Below, in pieces: positions 43,807 to 54,864 of a stretch of 64,000 nucleotides of DNA. The DNA is taken from positions 2,474,243 to 2,538,242 of the forward strand of contig JANQAD010000001.1 of NCBI GenBank assembly GCA_024707205.1, written 5' to 3'. Position numbers and translations under genes: made by a program. The notes under the pieces are model-generated. The model did no database searches and had not been told where the DNA came from. It was given only the letters and a program-made list of their open reading frames with translations. The DNA is from Demequina sp. GTDB lineage: Bacteria > Actinomycetota > Actinomycetes > Actinomycetales > Demequinaceae. How positions within the stretch are numbered: position 1 is the stretch's first letter; each line of letters opens with the position of its first letter.

Positions 43807-45004
43807 CGCCACCACCGACCGTGGCCAGCTCCTCCTCGACGTGTTCCAGCTCGAGGTCGATCTCGCGCATGAGCCCCTTCTCCACGGCCGGCACGCCGAT
43901 CTCGCGGATGAGGTCCGCGAAGAAGCCGCGAACGACGAGCTTGCGGGCCTGCTCCTCGCTGATGCCGCGAGAGCGCAGGTAGAACATCTGCTCGTCGTCG
44001 AAGCGACCCGTGGCGGACGCGTGTCCGGCGCCCTCAATCTGCCCGGTCTCGATCTCGAGGTTGGGCACCGAGTCGGCGCGAGCGCCGTCAGTGAGCACCA
44101 GGTTGCGGTTGAGCTCGTACGTGTCCGTGCCCTCTGCGGCCGCGCGGATCAGCACGTCGCCGATCCACACCGTGCGGGCCGTGGCGCCCGCGAGCGCGCC
44201 CTTGTAGGTGACGCGCGAGGTGCAATGCGGCACCGCGTGGTCCACGAAGAGCTGGTGTTCCTGGTGCTGGCCGGAGTCCGCGAAGTACAGGCCGAACAGG
44301 TCGACCGTGCCTCCCTCTCCCGCGAAGGCGGCGGACGTGTTGAGCCGCACCACCTTGCCGCCGAGGGTCACCACGGTGCCGCGCAGGTGCGCGTCCCTGC
44401 CCAGCCGGGCAACGACCTCGCTCGCGTGAATCGCGTCGGACTCCCACTGCTGCAGGAACACGATGTTCGCCTTGGAGCTGTCCGCGAGGTCGATCGACAC
44501 GAACTCCGAGTAGTTCGCCGTGCCGCGACGCTCCACGATGACCGTGACGTCCGACCGCTCGCCGATCTCGATGAGCAGGTGGCCGCGAACGTCCTCGCCG
44601 GCGCCCGTGAGGGTGACGGTGATCGGCTCCTCGAGTTCGGTGCCAGGGGCGACGCTCAGCGCCATGGCTCCCCCGCTCAGGGCAACGGCAACGGCCGACG
44701 CTCGATCACCGGGGGCGCGTACGGAACGGGCCTCGGCGTCGGGCTGGGAAACCTCGGTGAGGGTCACGCCCGCGGGGAGCGGAGTGGTTGCCCATGCGAG
44801 GTGACCTTCGCCGCCCTCGAGCGCGAAGAACCGCTTGAGGTCGCGCACTGGCGAGAAGCGCCAGTTCTCCTCGCGGCCCGTGGGCACGGGGAAATCGCTG
44901 GGGTCGAATGATGTGGGGCGGTCGGCTCGCGAGGAGTCCGGGAGCGCGCCATGAGAATGGTCACCCGCGAGCGTTGCGCGCGAGTGATCGGTGGTGATGG
45001 TCAA
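43799..45004 (-). CDS. sufD: Fe-S assembly protein SufD
   Basis: A 401-residue beta-helix protein of the SufBCD scaffold. After a variable N-terminus ([20 protein letters not shown]) the core carries the SufB/SufD repeat structure, with [40 protein letters not shown] and the C-terminal [20 protein letters not shown] signature. The conserved His of SufD is in [14 protein letters not shown]. Start overlaps the sufB stop by 4 bases. Confidence 0.95.
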   Translation of the reverse strand: MTITTDHSRATLAGDHSHGALPDSSRADRPTSFDPSDFPVPTGREENWRFSPVRDLKRFFALEGGEGHLAWATTPLPAGVTLTEVSQPDAEARSVRAPGDRASAVAVALSGGAMALSVAPGTELEEPITVTLTGAGEDVRGHLLIEIGERSDVTVIVERRGTANYSEFVSIDLADSSKANIVFLQQWESDAIHASEVVARLGRDAHLRGTVVTLGGKVVRLNTSAAFAGEGGTVDLFGLYFADSGQHQEHQLFVDHAVPHCTSRVTYKGALAGATARTVWIGDVLIRAAAEGTDTYELNRNLVLTDGARADSVPNLEIETGQIEGAGHASATGRFDDEQMFYLRSRGISEEQARKLVVRGFFADLIREIGVPAVEKGLMREIDLELEHVEEELATVGGGDE

Positions 45005-46434
45005 CCGACGGATCCTTCCATCTGCAGTTCGATAAGGCGGTTCAGTTCGAGCGCGTACTCCATGGGCAGCTCGCGCGCGATCGGCTCTACGAAGCCGCGC
45101 ACGATCATGGCCATGGCCTCGAACTCGGTCATGCCGCGGGACATGAGGTAGAACAGCTGGTCCTCGCTCACGCGAGAGACGGTGGCCTCGTGTCCCATGT
45201 GGACGTCGTCCTCGCGGACGTCGACGTACGGGTACGTGTCCGAGCGGCTGATCGTGTCCACGAGCAGCGCGTCACACAGCACGTTGGACTTGGAGCCCTT
45301 GGCTCCCTCGAGCACCTGCACGAGGCCGCGGTACGAGGTGCGCCCGCCGCCGCGCGCCACCGACTTGGAGACGATGGAGCTGGAGGTGTTGGGGGCAGCG
45401 TGCACCATCTTGGCGCCCGCATCCTGGTGCTGGCCCTCGCCCGCGAAGGCGATGGACAGCGTCTCGCCACGAGCGTGCTCGCCGAGCATGAAGATCGCCG
45501 GGTACTTCATGGTGACCTTGGAGCCGATGTTGCCGTCGACCCACTCCATCGTGGCGCCCTCTGCGGCCGTGGCGCGCTTGGTGACGAGGTTGTAGACGTT
45601 GTTGGACCAGTTCTGGATGGTCGTGTAGCGCACGCGGGCGTTCTTCTTGACGATGATCTCGACGACGGCGCTGTGGAGCGAGTCGCTCGAGTACACGGGA
45701 GCCGTGCAGCCCTCGACGTAGTGAACGTAGGAGCCCTCGTCCGCGATGATCAGGGTGCGCTCGAACTGGCCCATGTTCTCCGTGTTGATGCGGAAGTAGG
45801 CCTGGAGCGGAATCTCGACGTGCACGCCCGGGGGCACGTAGACGAACGAGCCACCCGACCACACGGCCGTGTTGAGCGAGGCGAACTTGTTGTCGCCCGG
45901 CGGGATGACCGTGCCGTAGTACTCCTTGAACAGCTCCGGGTGCTCGCGAAGGCCCGTGTCGGTGTCGAGGAAGATCACGCCCTGCGCCTCGAGGTCCTCG
46001 CGGATCTGGTGGTAGACAACCTCGGACTCGTACTGGGCGGCGACGCCCGCGACGAGGCGCTGCTTCTCCGCCTCTGGGATGCCCAGGCGGTCGTAGGTGT
46101 TCTTGATGTCCTCCGGGAGCTCCTCCCAGCTGGTGGCCTGCTTCTCGGTGGAGCGCACAAAGTACTTGATGTTGTCGAAGTGGATGCCACTGAGGTCAGC
46201 ACCCCAGTGCGGCATGGGCTTCTTCTCGAACAGGTTCAGGCCCTTGAGGCGGAGGTCGAGCATCCACTGCGGCTCGTTCTTGAGCGCGGAGATGTTGCGG
46301 ACCACCTCTTCGCTCAGGCCGCGCTTTGCACTCATGCCGGCGGCGTCTGAGTCGTGCCAGCCGTACTCGTAGTTGCCGATCGAGGCGATCGTTTCGTCTT
46401 GCGTCATGGGGACGCCCTGGGTGGGTGCGCTCAT
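45001..46434 (-). CDS. sufB: Fe-S assembly protein SufB
   Basis: A 477-residue scaffold protein on which clusters form. Typical segments: [79 protein letters not shown] (with the acceptor cysteine) and [20 protein letters not shown]. No intein is present, unlike mycobacterial SufB. ATG at 46434, right after the sufR stop; an alternative methionine lies 9 codons in. The gene is uninterrupted and of full length. Confidence 0.96.
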   Translation of the reverse strand: MSAPTQGVPMTQDETIASIGNYEYGWHDSDAAGMSAKRGLSEEVVRNISALKNEPQWMLDLRLKGLNLFEKKPMPHWGADLSGIHFDNIKYFVRSTEKQATSWEELPEDIKNTYDRLGIPEAEKQRLVAGVAAQYESEVVYHQIREDLEAQGVIFLDTDTGLREHPELFKEYYGTVIPPGDNKFASLNTAVWSGGSFVYVPPGVHVEIPLQAYFRINTENMGQFERTLIIADEGSYVHYVEGCTAPVYSSDSLHSAVVEIIVKKNARVRYTTIQNWSNNVYNLVTKRATAAEGATMEWVDGNIGSKVTMKYPAIFMLGEHARGETLSIAFAGEGQHQDAGAKMVHAAPNTSSSIVSKSVARGGGRTSYRGLVQVLEGAKGSKSNVLCDALLVDTISRSDTYPYVDVREDDVHMGHEATVSRVSEDQLFYLMSRGMTEFEAMAMIVRGFVEPIARELPMEYALELNRLIELQMEGSVG

Positions 46435-46436
46435 GG

Positions 46437-47105
46437 TCAGCCCTCCTTGCGGGTGGTGGTGGCGACGGGGATGGTCGCGGCGACTGGGATGGTGGTAGTG
46501 CACACGTGAGCGCCACCCGCGAGGGTGGACAGCCGCTGTACGTGAACGTCGAGAATGCGGGAGAAAGTCCTTGCCTCCGCCTCGCACCACTCCGGTGCGG
46601 ATTGGGCGATGGACTGAACGGGGCAATGGCCCTGGCAGAGCTGCACGGTGACCCCACCCGGCCCCGGGCGAACGGATGTTGCGTAACCCCTCTTGCCCAG
46701 AGCGTCGGACAGTGCCTGGACGCGAACCTCCATGGGCGCGTCCTTGGGCACGGAGGGGCTGAGGTCGGCCTCGAGCTGCGCGGACTTGGCCTCCACGAAC
46801 GCCTCGAGCTCGCCATGCTGGCGCAGGAAGCCCATGGCGTCCACGGCGACCTCCGCATAGGCGGAGGCGAGCGCCTGCTGGCCGTCCGCGGTGGCGACGA
46901 AAGAGCGCGCGGGGCGGCCGCGGCCGCGGGCGAGATGGCCCGGCTGCTCGTGGTCGGTGATGTTGCCCTCGTCCTCGAGCGCGGTGAGGTGGCGGCGGAT
47001 GGCCGCGGGGGTGACGTTGAGCTCGTGAGCGAGCGTGGCTGCGGTGATGGGACCGGCGGTCACGATGAGGCTGAGCACACGATCCTTGGTGGTGTCGGCG
47101 GTCAT
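46437..47105 (-). CDS. sufR: SufR-like Fe-S cluster transcriptional regulator
   Basis: A 222-residue regulator at the head of the suf operon. The N-terminal winged helix reads [20 protein letters not shown], then [20 protein letters not shown] with the RGRPARSF wing. The C-terminal half has cysteines arranged as in SufR ([30 protein letters not shown] and [11 protein letters not shown]), which hold an Fe-S cluster in known SufR proteins. It probably represses the operon, itself included, when clusters are plentiful. Confidence 0.93.
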   Translation of the reverse strand: MTADTTKDRVLSLIVTAGPITAATLAHELNVTPAAIRRHLTALEDEGNITDHEQPGHLARGRGRPARSFVATADGQQALASAYAEVAVDAMGFLRQHGELEAFVEAKSAQLEADLSPSVPKDAPMEVRVQALSDALGKRGYATSVRPGPGGVTVQLCQGHCPVQSIAQSAPEWCEAEARTFSRILDVHVQRLSTLAGGAHVCTTTIPVAATIPVATTTRKEG

Positions 47106-47184
47106 TTTCCTCTCCCCTGACGGCCGTGCTGCGTGCGGCCATCAATTAACCAACATCTTCTTGCCTAAATACGTTCCCCGCAAG

Positions 47185-47203
47185 CAAGGCGAGCCTTACC
47201 TAA
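47185..47203 (-). promoter_or_regulatory. IdeR/DtxR-like iron box upstream of suf
   Basis: On the minus strand TTAGGTAAGGCTCGCCTTG fits the DtxR/IdeR consensus TTAGGTTAGGCTAACCTAA at about 14 of 19 positions by hand count. It lies about 80 bp upstream of sufR, in the correct place for iron control of the operon. Not tested against a matrix. Confidence 0.6.
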
Positions 47204-47219
47204 GCACGGATCTGCTTTA

Positions 47220-47239
47220 GGTGCTACAAGGTGCTACTT
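47220..47239. promoter_or_regulatory. 10-bp direct repeat before the second toxin-antitoxin pair
   Basis: GGTGCTACAA and GGTGCTACTT run head to tail just before the antitoxin GTG at 47247. Phd/YefM-type antitoxins bind repeated sites in their own promoters, so this is a likely operator. An imperfect ACCTAAGCA/TGCTTTAGGT inverted repeat overlaps its left end. Confidence 0.6.
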
Positions 47240-47246
47240 TGGATGC

Positions 47247-47495
47247 GTGGCATCCATCAACCAACGCGAGCTGCGCAACAACAGCGGCGAGGTGATGCGT
47301 GCCGTGCGGGCGGGCGAGACTTTCGTCGTCACGGTGCGGGGTGTCCCTGTCGCGACGCTCGCTCCGATCTCCGCGGGAGCCGTGCCGGACATCGCTCGGC
47401 CCGCGACCACCCGCCTCGATCCAGCGCAGTTCACGCGCGTGAGCCTCGCCGAACCGACGGCAGCGCTGCTCGACGACTTGCGCGGCGACCGATGA
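47247..47495 (+). CDS. Phd/YefM-like antitoxin
   Basis: An 82-residue antitoxin. The N-terminal MASINQRELRNNSGEVMRAV, then RAGETFVVTVRGVPVATLAP, is the Phd-family DNA-binding fold. The C-terminal PAQFTRVSLAEPTAALLDDL would contact the toxin. GTG start. Its stop overlaps the toxin ATG as ATGA, so the pair is coupled. Divergent from the suf operon. Confidence 0.9.
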   Translation: MASINQRELRNNSGEVMRAVRAGETFVVTVRGVPVATLAPISAGAVPDIARPATTRLDPAQFTRVSLAEPTAALLDDLRGDR

Positions 47496-47881
47496 CCCAT
47501 TGGTACCTGGACACCTCCGCCGCGCTCAAGCTGCTCGTCGAGGAGCCGGAATCAGCGGCCTTCGCGGACTTCATCGCGAGCGAACAGCCGGAACTGGTGT
47601 CGTCGTTCCTCCTCGAGACGGAGCTGCGGCGCGTGTCCCACCGCCAACCCGCGGTCACCCAGGAGGCTGTGACCGGGCTGCTCGCCGGCGTCGGCCTCAT
47701 GGATCTGCCGGCAAGCCTCTTTCGCGAGGCTGGGCTGCTACCCGGCGACACCTTGCGGTCTCTCGATGCCCTTCACCTCGGTTCCGCGATCCGCGCAGGG
47801 CTGGATTGCGTGCTCACCTATGACGCGCGCATGAGCGATGCGGCGAGGAACTTGGGCTTCACCGTGCTCGCGCCGGCGTGA
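47492..47881 (+). CDS. vapC: VapC-type PIN-domain toxin
   Basis: A 129-residue PIN ribonuclease. First acid in MTHWYLDTSAALKLLVEEPE (Asp7), then SSFLLETELRRVSHRQ with the second, and LRSLDALHLGSAIRAGLDCV plus LTYDARMSDAARNLG with the last two. The partner antitoxin directly precedes it. It is a different subtype from the VapC at 15103-15513 (Phd-type against FitA-type partner). Confidence 0.92.
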   Translation: MTHWYLDTSAALKLLVEEPESAAFADFIASEQPELVSSFLLETELRRVSHRQPAVTQEAVTGLLAGVGLMDLPASLFREAGLLPGDTLRSLDALHLGSAIRAGLDCVLTYDARMSDAARNLGFTVLAPA

Positions 47882-47911
47882 ACCCTTCGTCGCTCCGGAA
47901 CTGGCCCACGG

Positions 47912-48547
47912 CTACTGCGACAGGGTGACGAAGCAATCCATCTGCGCATTAGTACCGTTGGCGGCCGCAGCTGCCAGTTGGTCGTTCACCGCTTGGTGGA
48001 CCGCCTCCGCGAGGTCGTCCCCAGTGAGCCCCTCGAAGTCGACTTCAGTGCCCTCCTTCTCAAGGCAACGCGCGATCTCCCCGGCTTGAACTTCGAGGTG
48101 GGCGTTCTTTGCGGCGACCGAGCTCGGCTGCAACTGGTAGATGGCCTCGATCGCCTCGGAGTTGCGGCGGATGCATTCATCCGCAACGGGGTTGCCAGTC
48201 TCGGGACTCTCATAGAAGTAGGTAACGATCGGGTAGCCGCCCGAATCGTCCGTGGGATAGCGCTCCACATGGAATCCCGCGTCGCTGATGCACTCCAAAG
48301 AGGCGTCGATGGCGGCCGAATACTGTTCGAAGGTCAGTTCCCCCGCCTCTCGCGCGCTCTTGAGGGTCGCAAACTGTTGCTCACTGAGCCCCTGGCCCGT
48401 GGACCCCCCCACGAAGGAATCGACCAACTGTGCGAACGCGCCCTCGCTGGGCGCCGGCAGTGGCTGCTGGGCAGAGCACCCGCTCGCAATCATGGCAAGA
48501 GCCAAGAGCAAGACCGACGCGAGTCCGCGCGCGGACGACGCTGTCAT
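47912..48547 (-). CDS. Putative lipoprotein, paralogue of the 17.6-kb lipoprotein
   Basis: A 211-residue lipoprotein (LASVLLLALAMIASGCSAQQ, lipobox Cys24). The mature part shares with the lipoprotein at 17581-18189 the block GELTFEQYSAAIDASLECIS and DAGFHVERY, a later VADECIRRN, a GEIARCLEKEGTEVDF, and a final cysteine (MDCFVTL). Both have four mature cysteines at similar spacing. The function is unknown to me. It is convergent with vapC and divergent from ctaA. Confidence 0.75.
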   Translation of the reverse strand: MTASSARGLASVLLLALAMIASGCSAQQPLPAPSEGAFAQLVDSFVGGSTGQGLSEQQFATLKSAREAGELTFEQYSAAIDASLECISDAGFHVERYPTDDSGGYPIVTYFYESPETGNPVADECIRRNSEAIEAIYQLQPSSVAAKNAHLEVQAGEIARCLEKEGTEVDFEGLTGDDLAEAVHQAVNDQLAAAAANGTNAQMDCFVTLSQ

Positions 48548-48598
48548 GGCGTAGCAGCGACTCGTTGATGCAAAGCCATCGGAATACCCCCTGGGAGT

Positions 48599-48618
48599 GT
48601 CGCGCCACGCGGCGCGAC
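48599..48618. repeat. 8-bp-stem inverted repeat in the divergent lipoprotein-ctaA region
   Basis: GTCGCGCC (48599-48606) and GGCGCGAC (48611-48618) form a perfect stem with a 4-base loop. It lies 52 bp upstream of the lipoprotein start and about 70 bp upstream of ctaA. A regulatory site is possible; no more can be said. Confidence 0.4.
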
Positions 48619-48690
48619 GTCATCTGAACACTATTGGACGACAAGAGAACGCGCGCCTGCAAACCCTCGCCACCACCCTAGAATTGGCGG

Positions 48691-49611
48691 GTGACCGACG
48701 CCGTGGAATCCCGCCGTATGCCCCTTACCAGGGCACTCGACTGGATCACTGGCCACGCCCGCGCGCTGACCGTTGCCAACATCTTCACCCAGGGCGCCAT
48801 CATCGTCACGGGCGCCGCGGTGCGCCTCACCGACTCCGGACTCGGCTGCTCCGACTGGCCCTACTGCGAGCCCGGCGAGTTCACCCCCGAGTTCCATGAG
48901 GCCACGAGCTACCACCCGTTCATCGAGTTCGGAAACCGCACCATGACGGGCCTTCTGATGGTGGTCGCGATCCTGATGGCCATCGCGGTCTGGCGCGCGA
49001 AGCCCAGCATGCGCTGGTGGGGACTCGTCCCCGGGTTCGGCGTGATCGTGCAGGCGGTGCTTGGCGGCATCCTTGTCCACGCAAACCTCAACCCGTGGCT
49101 CGTCGCCCCGCACCTTTGGCTCTCCGCGGGCCTCGTGTGGATCGCCGTCTACATCGCCTTGCGCTTCCGCGATGCGCCACGCCGCATTGGCCGTCCGCTC
49201 GCCGTGCTTCGCCTCGCCAACCTTGCGCTGTTCGTCGTCGTGGTCTTCCTTGGCGCGCTCACCACCGGCGCCGGCCCGCATTCAGGGGACCCAGATGCGA
49301 CCACACGTCTCGCGCTGGATCCCGCCGAGATCGCGAAGGCACACGCGGGCTCGGTGTGGCTCTTCGTCCTCACTCTCGCCGCGCTCATCTGGCTCATTCG
49401 CCGCGATCGCTCCGCCGCCGAGCCCGAGGAGGTGCGCAAGGCCTGGACGGTGCTCATCATCGCGACGCTCCTGCAGGGCGTCATCGGCTACGCGCAGTAC
49501 TTCCTCGGCCTTCCCATCGTGCTCGTTGAGCTTCACCTCGTTGGCGTGGCGATACTCAGCGCCGCGATGGCCGCCTTCTGGCACCTCGCACGGCCAGTCA
49601 CAAACGGGTAA
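48691..49611 (+). CDS. ctaA: Haem A synthase CtaA
   Basis: A 306-residue membrane protein with eight hydrophobic segments that oxidises haem O to haem A for cytochrome aa3 oxidase. Haem-ligand histidines lie in EATSYHPFIEFGNRTMTGLL, LVAPHLWLSAGLVW, IAKAHAGSVWLFVL and VLVELHLVGVAILSA. The extracytoplasmic loop has the cysteine pair SGLGCSDWPYCEPG of type-1 CtaA. GTG start. The SURF1 gene in this window serves the same oxidase. Confidence 0.94.
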   Translation: MTDAVESRRMPLTRALDWITGHARALTVANIFTQGAIIVTGAAVRLTDSGLGCSDWPYCEPGEFTPEFHEATSYHPFIEFGNRTMTGLLMVVAILMAIAVWRAKPSMRWWGLVPGFGVIVQAVLGGILVHANLNPWLVAPHLWLSAGLVWIAVYIALRFRDAPRRIGRPLAVLRLANLALFVVVVFLGALTTGAGPHSGDPDATTRLALDPAEIAKAHAGSVWLFVLTLAALIWLIRRDRSAAEPEEVRKAWTVLIIATLLQGVIGYAQYFLGLPIVLVELHLVGVAILSAAMAAFWHLARPVTNG

Positions 49612-49663
49612 CGGTTTCCTACCAGCGGTTGGAATGCCCGACGCTCTTGCCAGGCTTGCGCTC

Positions 49664-50221
49664 ATGAGACACCTTGCGCTCGTGCTAGTTCTGGCCATCA
49701 GCTTGACCGCCTGCTCCGCTCCTGCGGCTGAGCCAAGTGCCCAGCCGACCACGGCGTCGGGCTTTGTCGTCACCAGCCCCGACTTCGCTGACGGCGGCGA
49801 ACTTGCCGATTGGGCGACGGCGAACGCTTATGGCGGCCAGTGCGTCGGAGACAACCTCAACCCGGCGCTCGCCTGGACAGACGCTCCAGAGGGTACGCAG
49901 TCGTTCGCGATCACGCTCATCGACCGCAGCGCGAGCAATTACATCCACTGGGTGCACTTCGACATCCCAGGTGACGTCACGGGTGTTGCGCGCGGCGGCA
50001 GCGACGAGTTGGGCGGCGAGGATGGGACCGGGAACGAGGCTCCTGGCTACTTTGGCCCATGCCCACCGGGCCCCGACCACCGCTACGAGTTCACCGTCTA
50101 CGCGCTTGACGCCACGCTGGGGCTTGAGCCCGGAGCCAATTTCGTGGACGTCAAGAAGGCGATCGACCAGCACGAGCTCGCCGAGGCGAGCATCTCAGGG
50201 ATGAGGTCCGGCCCGGCGTAG
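49664..50221 (+). CDS. PEBP / YbhB-YbcL family lipoprotein
   Basis: A 185-residue phosphatidylethanolamine-binding-protein-like protein. It has a lipoprotein signal (LALVLVLAISLTACSAPA), then the PEBP core: LNPALAWTDAPEGTQSFAIT, SNYIHWVHFDIPG, and GYFGPCPPGPDHRYEFTVYA. This is the bacterial YbhB class, whose ligand is unknown. It starts 52 bp after ctaA and is convergent with the Nudix gene. Confidence 0.9.
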   Translation: MRHLALVLVLAISLTACSAPAAEPSAQPTTASGFVVTSPDFADGGELADWATANAYGGQCVGDNLNPALAWTDAPEGTQSFAITLIDRSASNYIHWVHFDIPGDVTGVARGGSDELGGEDGTGNEAPGYFGPCPPGPDHRYEFTVYALDATLGLEPGANFVDVKKAIDQHELAEASISGMRSGPA

Positions 50222-50227
50222 CGGGCG

Positions 50228-51067
50228 CTAGTGCTCTCCCCTGGCGGGTGGGCGCCGCCATGGCGCGTCCGCGGGCCTGAGCGTGGAGAAGTCCGTCCGC
50301 ATCGCCGCATCGAGCGCGAAGGCGCCCAGAAGCAGCGTCGGGCCAGCAATGTCCGCGCGCCGGATCGCGTTGAGGATCGACGGCACATCCACCCACGCGC
50401 CCACCATGTCCCGCTCCTCATCGGCGCGCTCGTGACGCTCGTCATCGGCCACGGGCGTGAGCTCGCGCGCCAAATAGACGCGGATCCCCTCCGAACTGCC
50501 GCCTGGGGACGTCAGGAAGTCGATCAGCACGTCCCAGCGCGCCGCGGTGAGGTCGGCCTCCTCGAACAGTTCGCGCTTCGCGGCATCCAGCGGGTCCTCG
50601 CCGCGCACGTCCAGCAACCCAGCCGGAGGCTCCCACGTCTCGGTGCGGACCGGGTGCCGATACTGACGCACCAGGTAAACCTGGGATTCGTCGTTGAGGG
50701 CGATGATCGCGACGGCGCCGGGGTGGTGCACATAATCGCGGGTCACGACCCCCGATTCGCCGAGGTCAACCAGGTCACTCGTGACGTCCCACACGCGTCC
50801 CGTGAACGACCGGCGCGAGTGCAGCACCTTGCGGCCGCCCACCTGGTCGGCGAAAGGCACGTAGTCAACGTCCGACGCTGGGGTGGTTTTCGCTTCGGCC
50901 TCGGCCGGTTCTTCGGGCAGTTCGGTCTCGGCGACCAGCTCCTCGGTTCCGGACTCCTCGGTAACCCGCTCCTCGGCGACCTCGACCGCGGGCTCAGCCG
51001 CAGCGTCGGGCACCGCGTCATCTACGGGCACCGCTTCGGAGGGCACAGTGCCCTTCTTCTTCGGCAT
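50228..51067 (-). CDS. Nudix hydrolase (ADP-ribose-pyrophosphatase-like) with acidic N-terminal extension
   Basis: A 279-residue protein. The Nudix box reads AGLLDVRGEDPLDAAKRELF then EEADLTA; the Glu-x7-Arg-Glu core is intact, while the usual final Gly is Asp. ADP-ribose hydrolase features are visible (RQYRHPVRTETWEPPAGLLD and FLTSPGGSSEGIRVYLAREL). Before the domain is a stretch of about 65 residues rich in Glu, Ala, Val and Pro that is probably disordered. It starts 1 bp after the pyrG stop, as in mycobacteria, where a Nudix gene also follows pyrG. Confidence 0.9.
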   Translation of the reverse strand: MPKKKGTVPSEAVPVDDAVPDAAAEPAVEVAEERVTEESGTEELVAETELPEEPAEAEAKTTPASDVDYVPFADQVGGRKVLHSRRSFTGRVWDVTSDLVDLGESGVVTRDYVHHPGAVAIIALNDESQVYLVRQYRHPVRTETWEPPAGLLDVRGEDPLDAAKRELFEEADLTAARWDVLIDFLTSPGGSSEGIRVYLARELTPVADDERHERADEERDMVGAWVDVPSILNAIRRADIAGPTLLLGAFALDAAMRTDFSTLRPADAPWRRPPARGEH

Positions 51068-51068
51068 A

Positions 51069-53676
<2,608 letters not shown>

Positions 53677-53680
<4 letters not shown>

Positions 53681-54864
53681 GCCGTGCCCCCGAACCACCC
53701 GGTGACCGCCGTCCACGCGTCCTGCACCCATGCGCGCACATCGTCGATGGACCACAGCGCGATGGCCAAGGTCGCGAAGGCGAGCACGAGCACGGTCCAT
53801 ACAAACAGCAGCGAGTGCCGATGCCGGTAGGTTGCCGCGATGACAGAGGCGTCCGTTGTGGAGCGGCGGGTCACGAGAGCCGTGAGGAACGCGCCGATGC
53901 CCACGTCCGGCTCGGCGCTGAGCACGTCGACGGCGCCCTGCCGACGGCCGGCGACGACGATGACCTCGGCCCCTGCATGGTGCGCTGCGAGCGCGGCAAG
54001 GTCGGCGCTGCCGAGCGCCACATGAGCGACGTCGTAGCCGACGCCCATCGCCTCGAGGCGAGACCCGACGCCCTGCTCGCCCTCGGGCACGATGACCCTG
54101 GCCTGAGCGAGCGCGGACTCTGGCGCCGATTCGATGCCGCCGATGATGACCGCCGGCCGCAGGTGCGCTGCGAGGCACGCGTCCACGGCACCACCTTCGG
54201 AGATGACGATGGGACGCCTGTCATTGATGAACAGCCGCAGCGCGCTTAAGTCAGCCGCCGTCGTTGGCGAGTCCGCCACCACAAGCACGATGCGGCCCGC
54301 GACATCGATTCCGAGGCTCGGCAGCCCAGCACCCTCAAAGAAGAGCTGCCCCTCGCGCTCGAGGCGCTCGATCGCGTGCGAACCGAACACCGCGACCTGC
54401 ACCTTGAGGTGATCGAGCGCCGCGGTGTCTGCGGCAACGACTCGCTCCTGGGTCAGTGCCGTCCCGGTCGCGATCACCGCGGCCCCGCGCATGACCCGGT
54501 CAGCCGAGAGAGTGAGCATCGTTCCGTCGCGCAGCGCGAGCACGGCAGGTCCCGCGCCGTCGATGACCGCGAGTCCCGCCCGTAGAAGCGTGCGGGCCCC
54601 CGCGGCCGGCTGCCTGCCGGACGCCGTGCGCTGCGCGTTCACGACGGCGACGACACCCGCCGCGGCGAGTGCCTCCGCGTCCGCCTCGCGCAGATCGAGC
54701 ACGTCGATGATCGCGACATCGCCCGGCTTCGCCTTCGCAATGAGCTCGCGCAGGTGCGTTCCGCTCCTCGCCGGACCGGTCACGGCACCCACCGTCGGAA
54801 TGGCCTCCGTGGAGGCGTCGGCGCGCGCGCCAACGTCCTGCGGTGGTTCAGCCATGGACGTCAT
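53677..54864 (-). CDS. steA: Cytokinetic ring protein SteA
   Basis: A 395-residue protein with a cytoplasmic thiamine-pyrophosphokinase-like domain and a single C-terminal membrane segment (SLLFVWTVLVLAFATLAIAL). Family segments are KPGDVAIIDVLDLREADAEA, AVVNAQRTASGRQPAAGART, and FINDRRPIVISEGGAVDACL. SteA with SteB controls cell-wall cleavage at division in Corynebacteriales. The recN-steA-steB-pyrG order matches the mycobacterial Rv1696-Rv1699 region. Overlaps recN and steB by ATGA. Confidence 0.9.
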
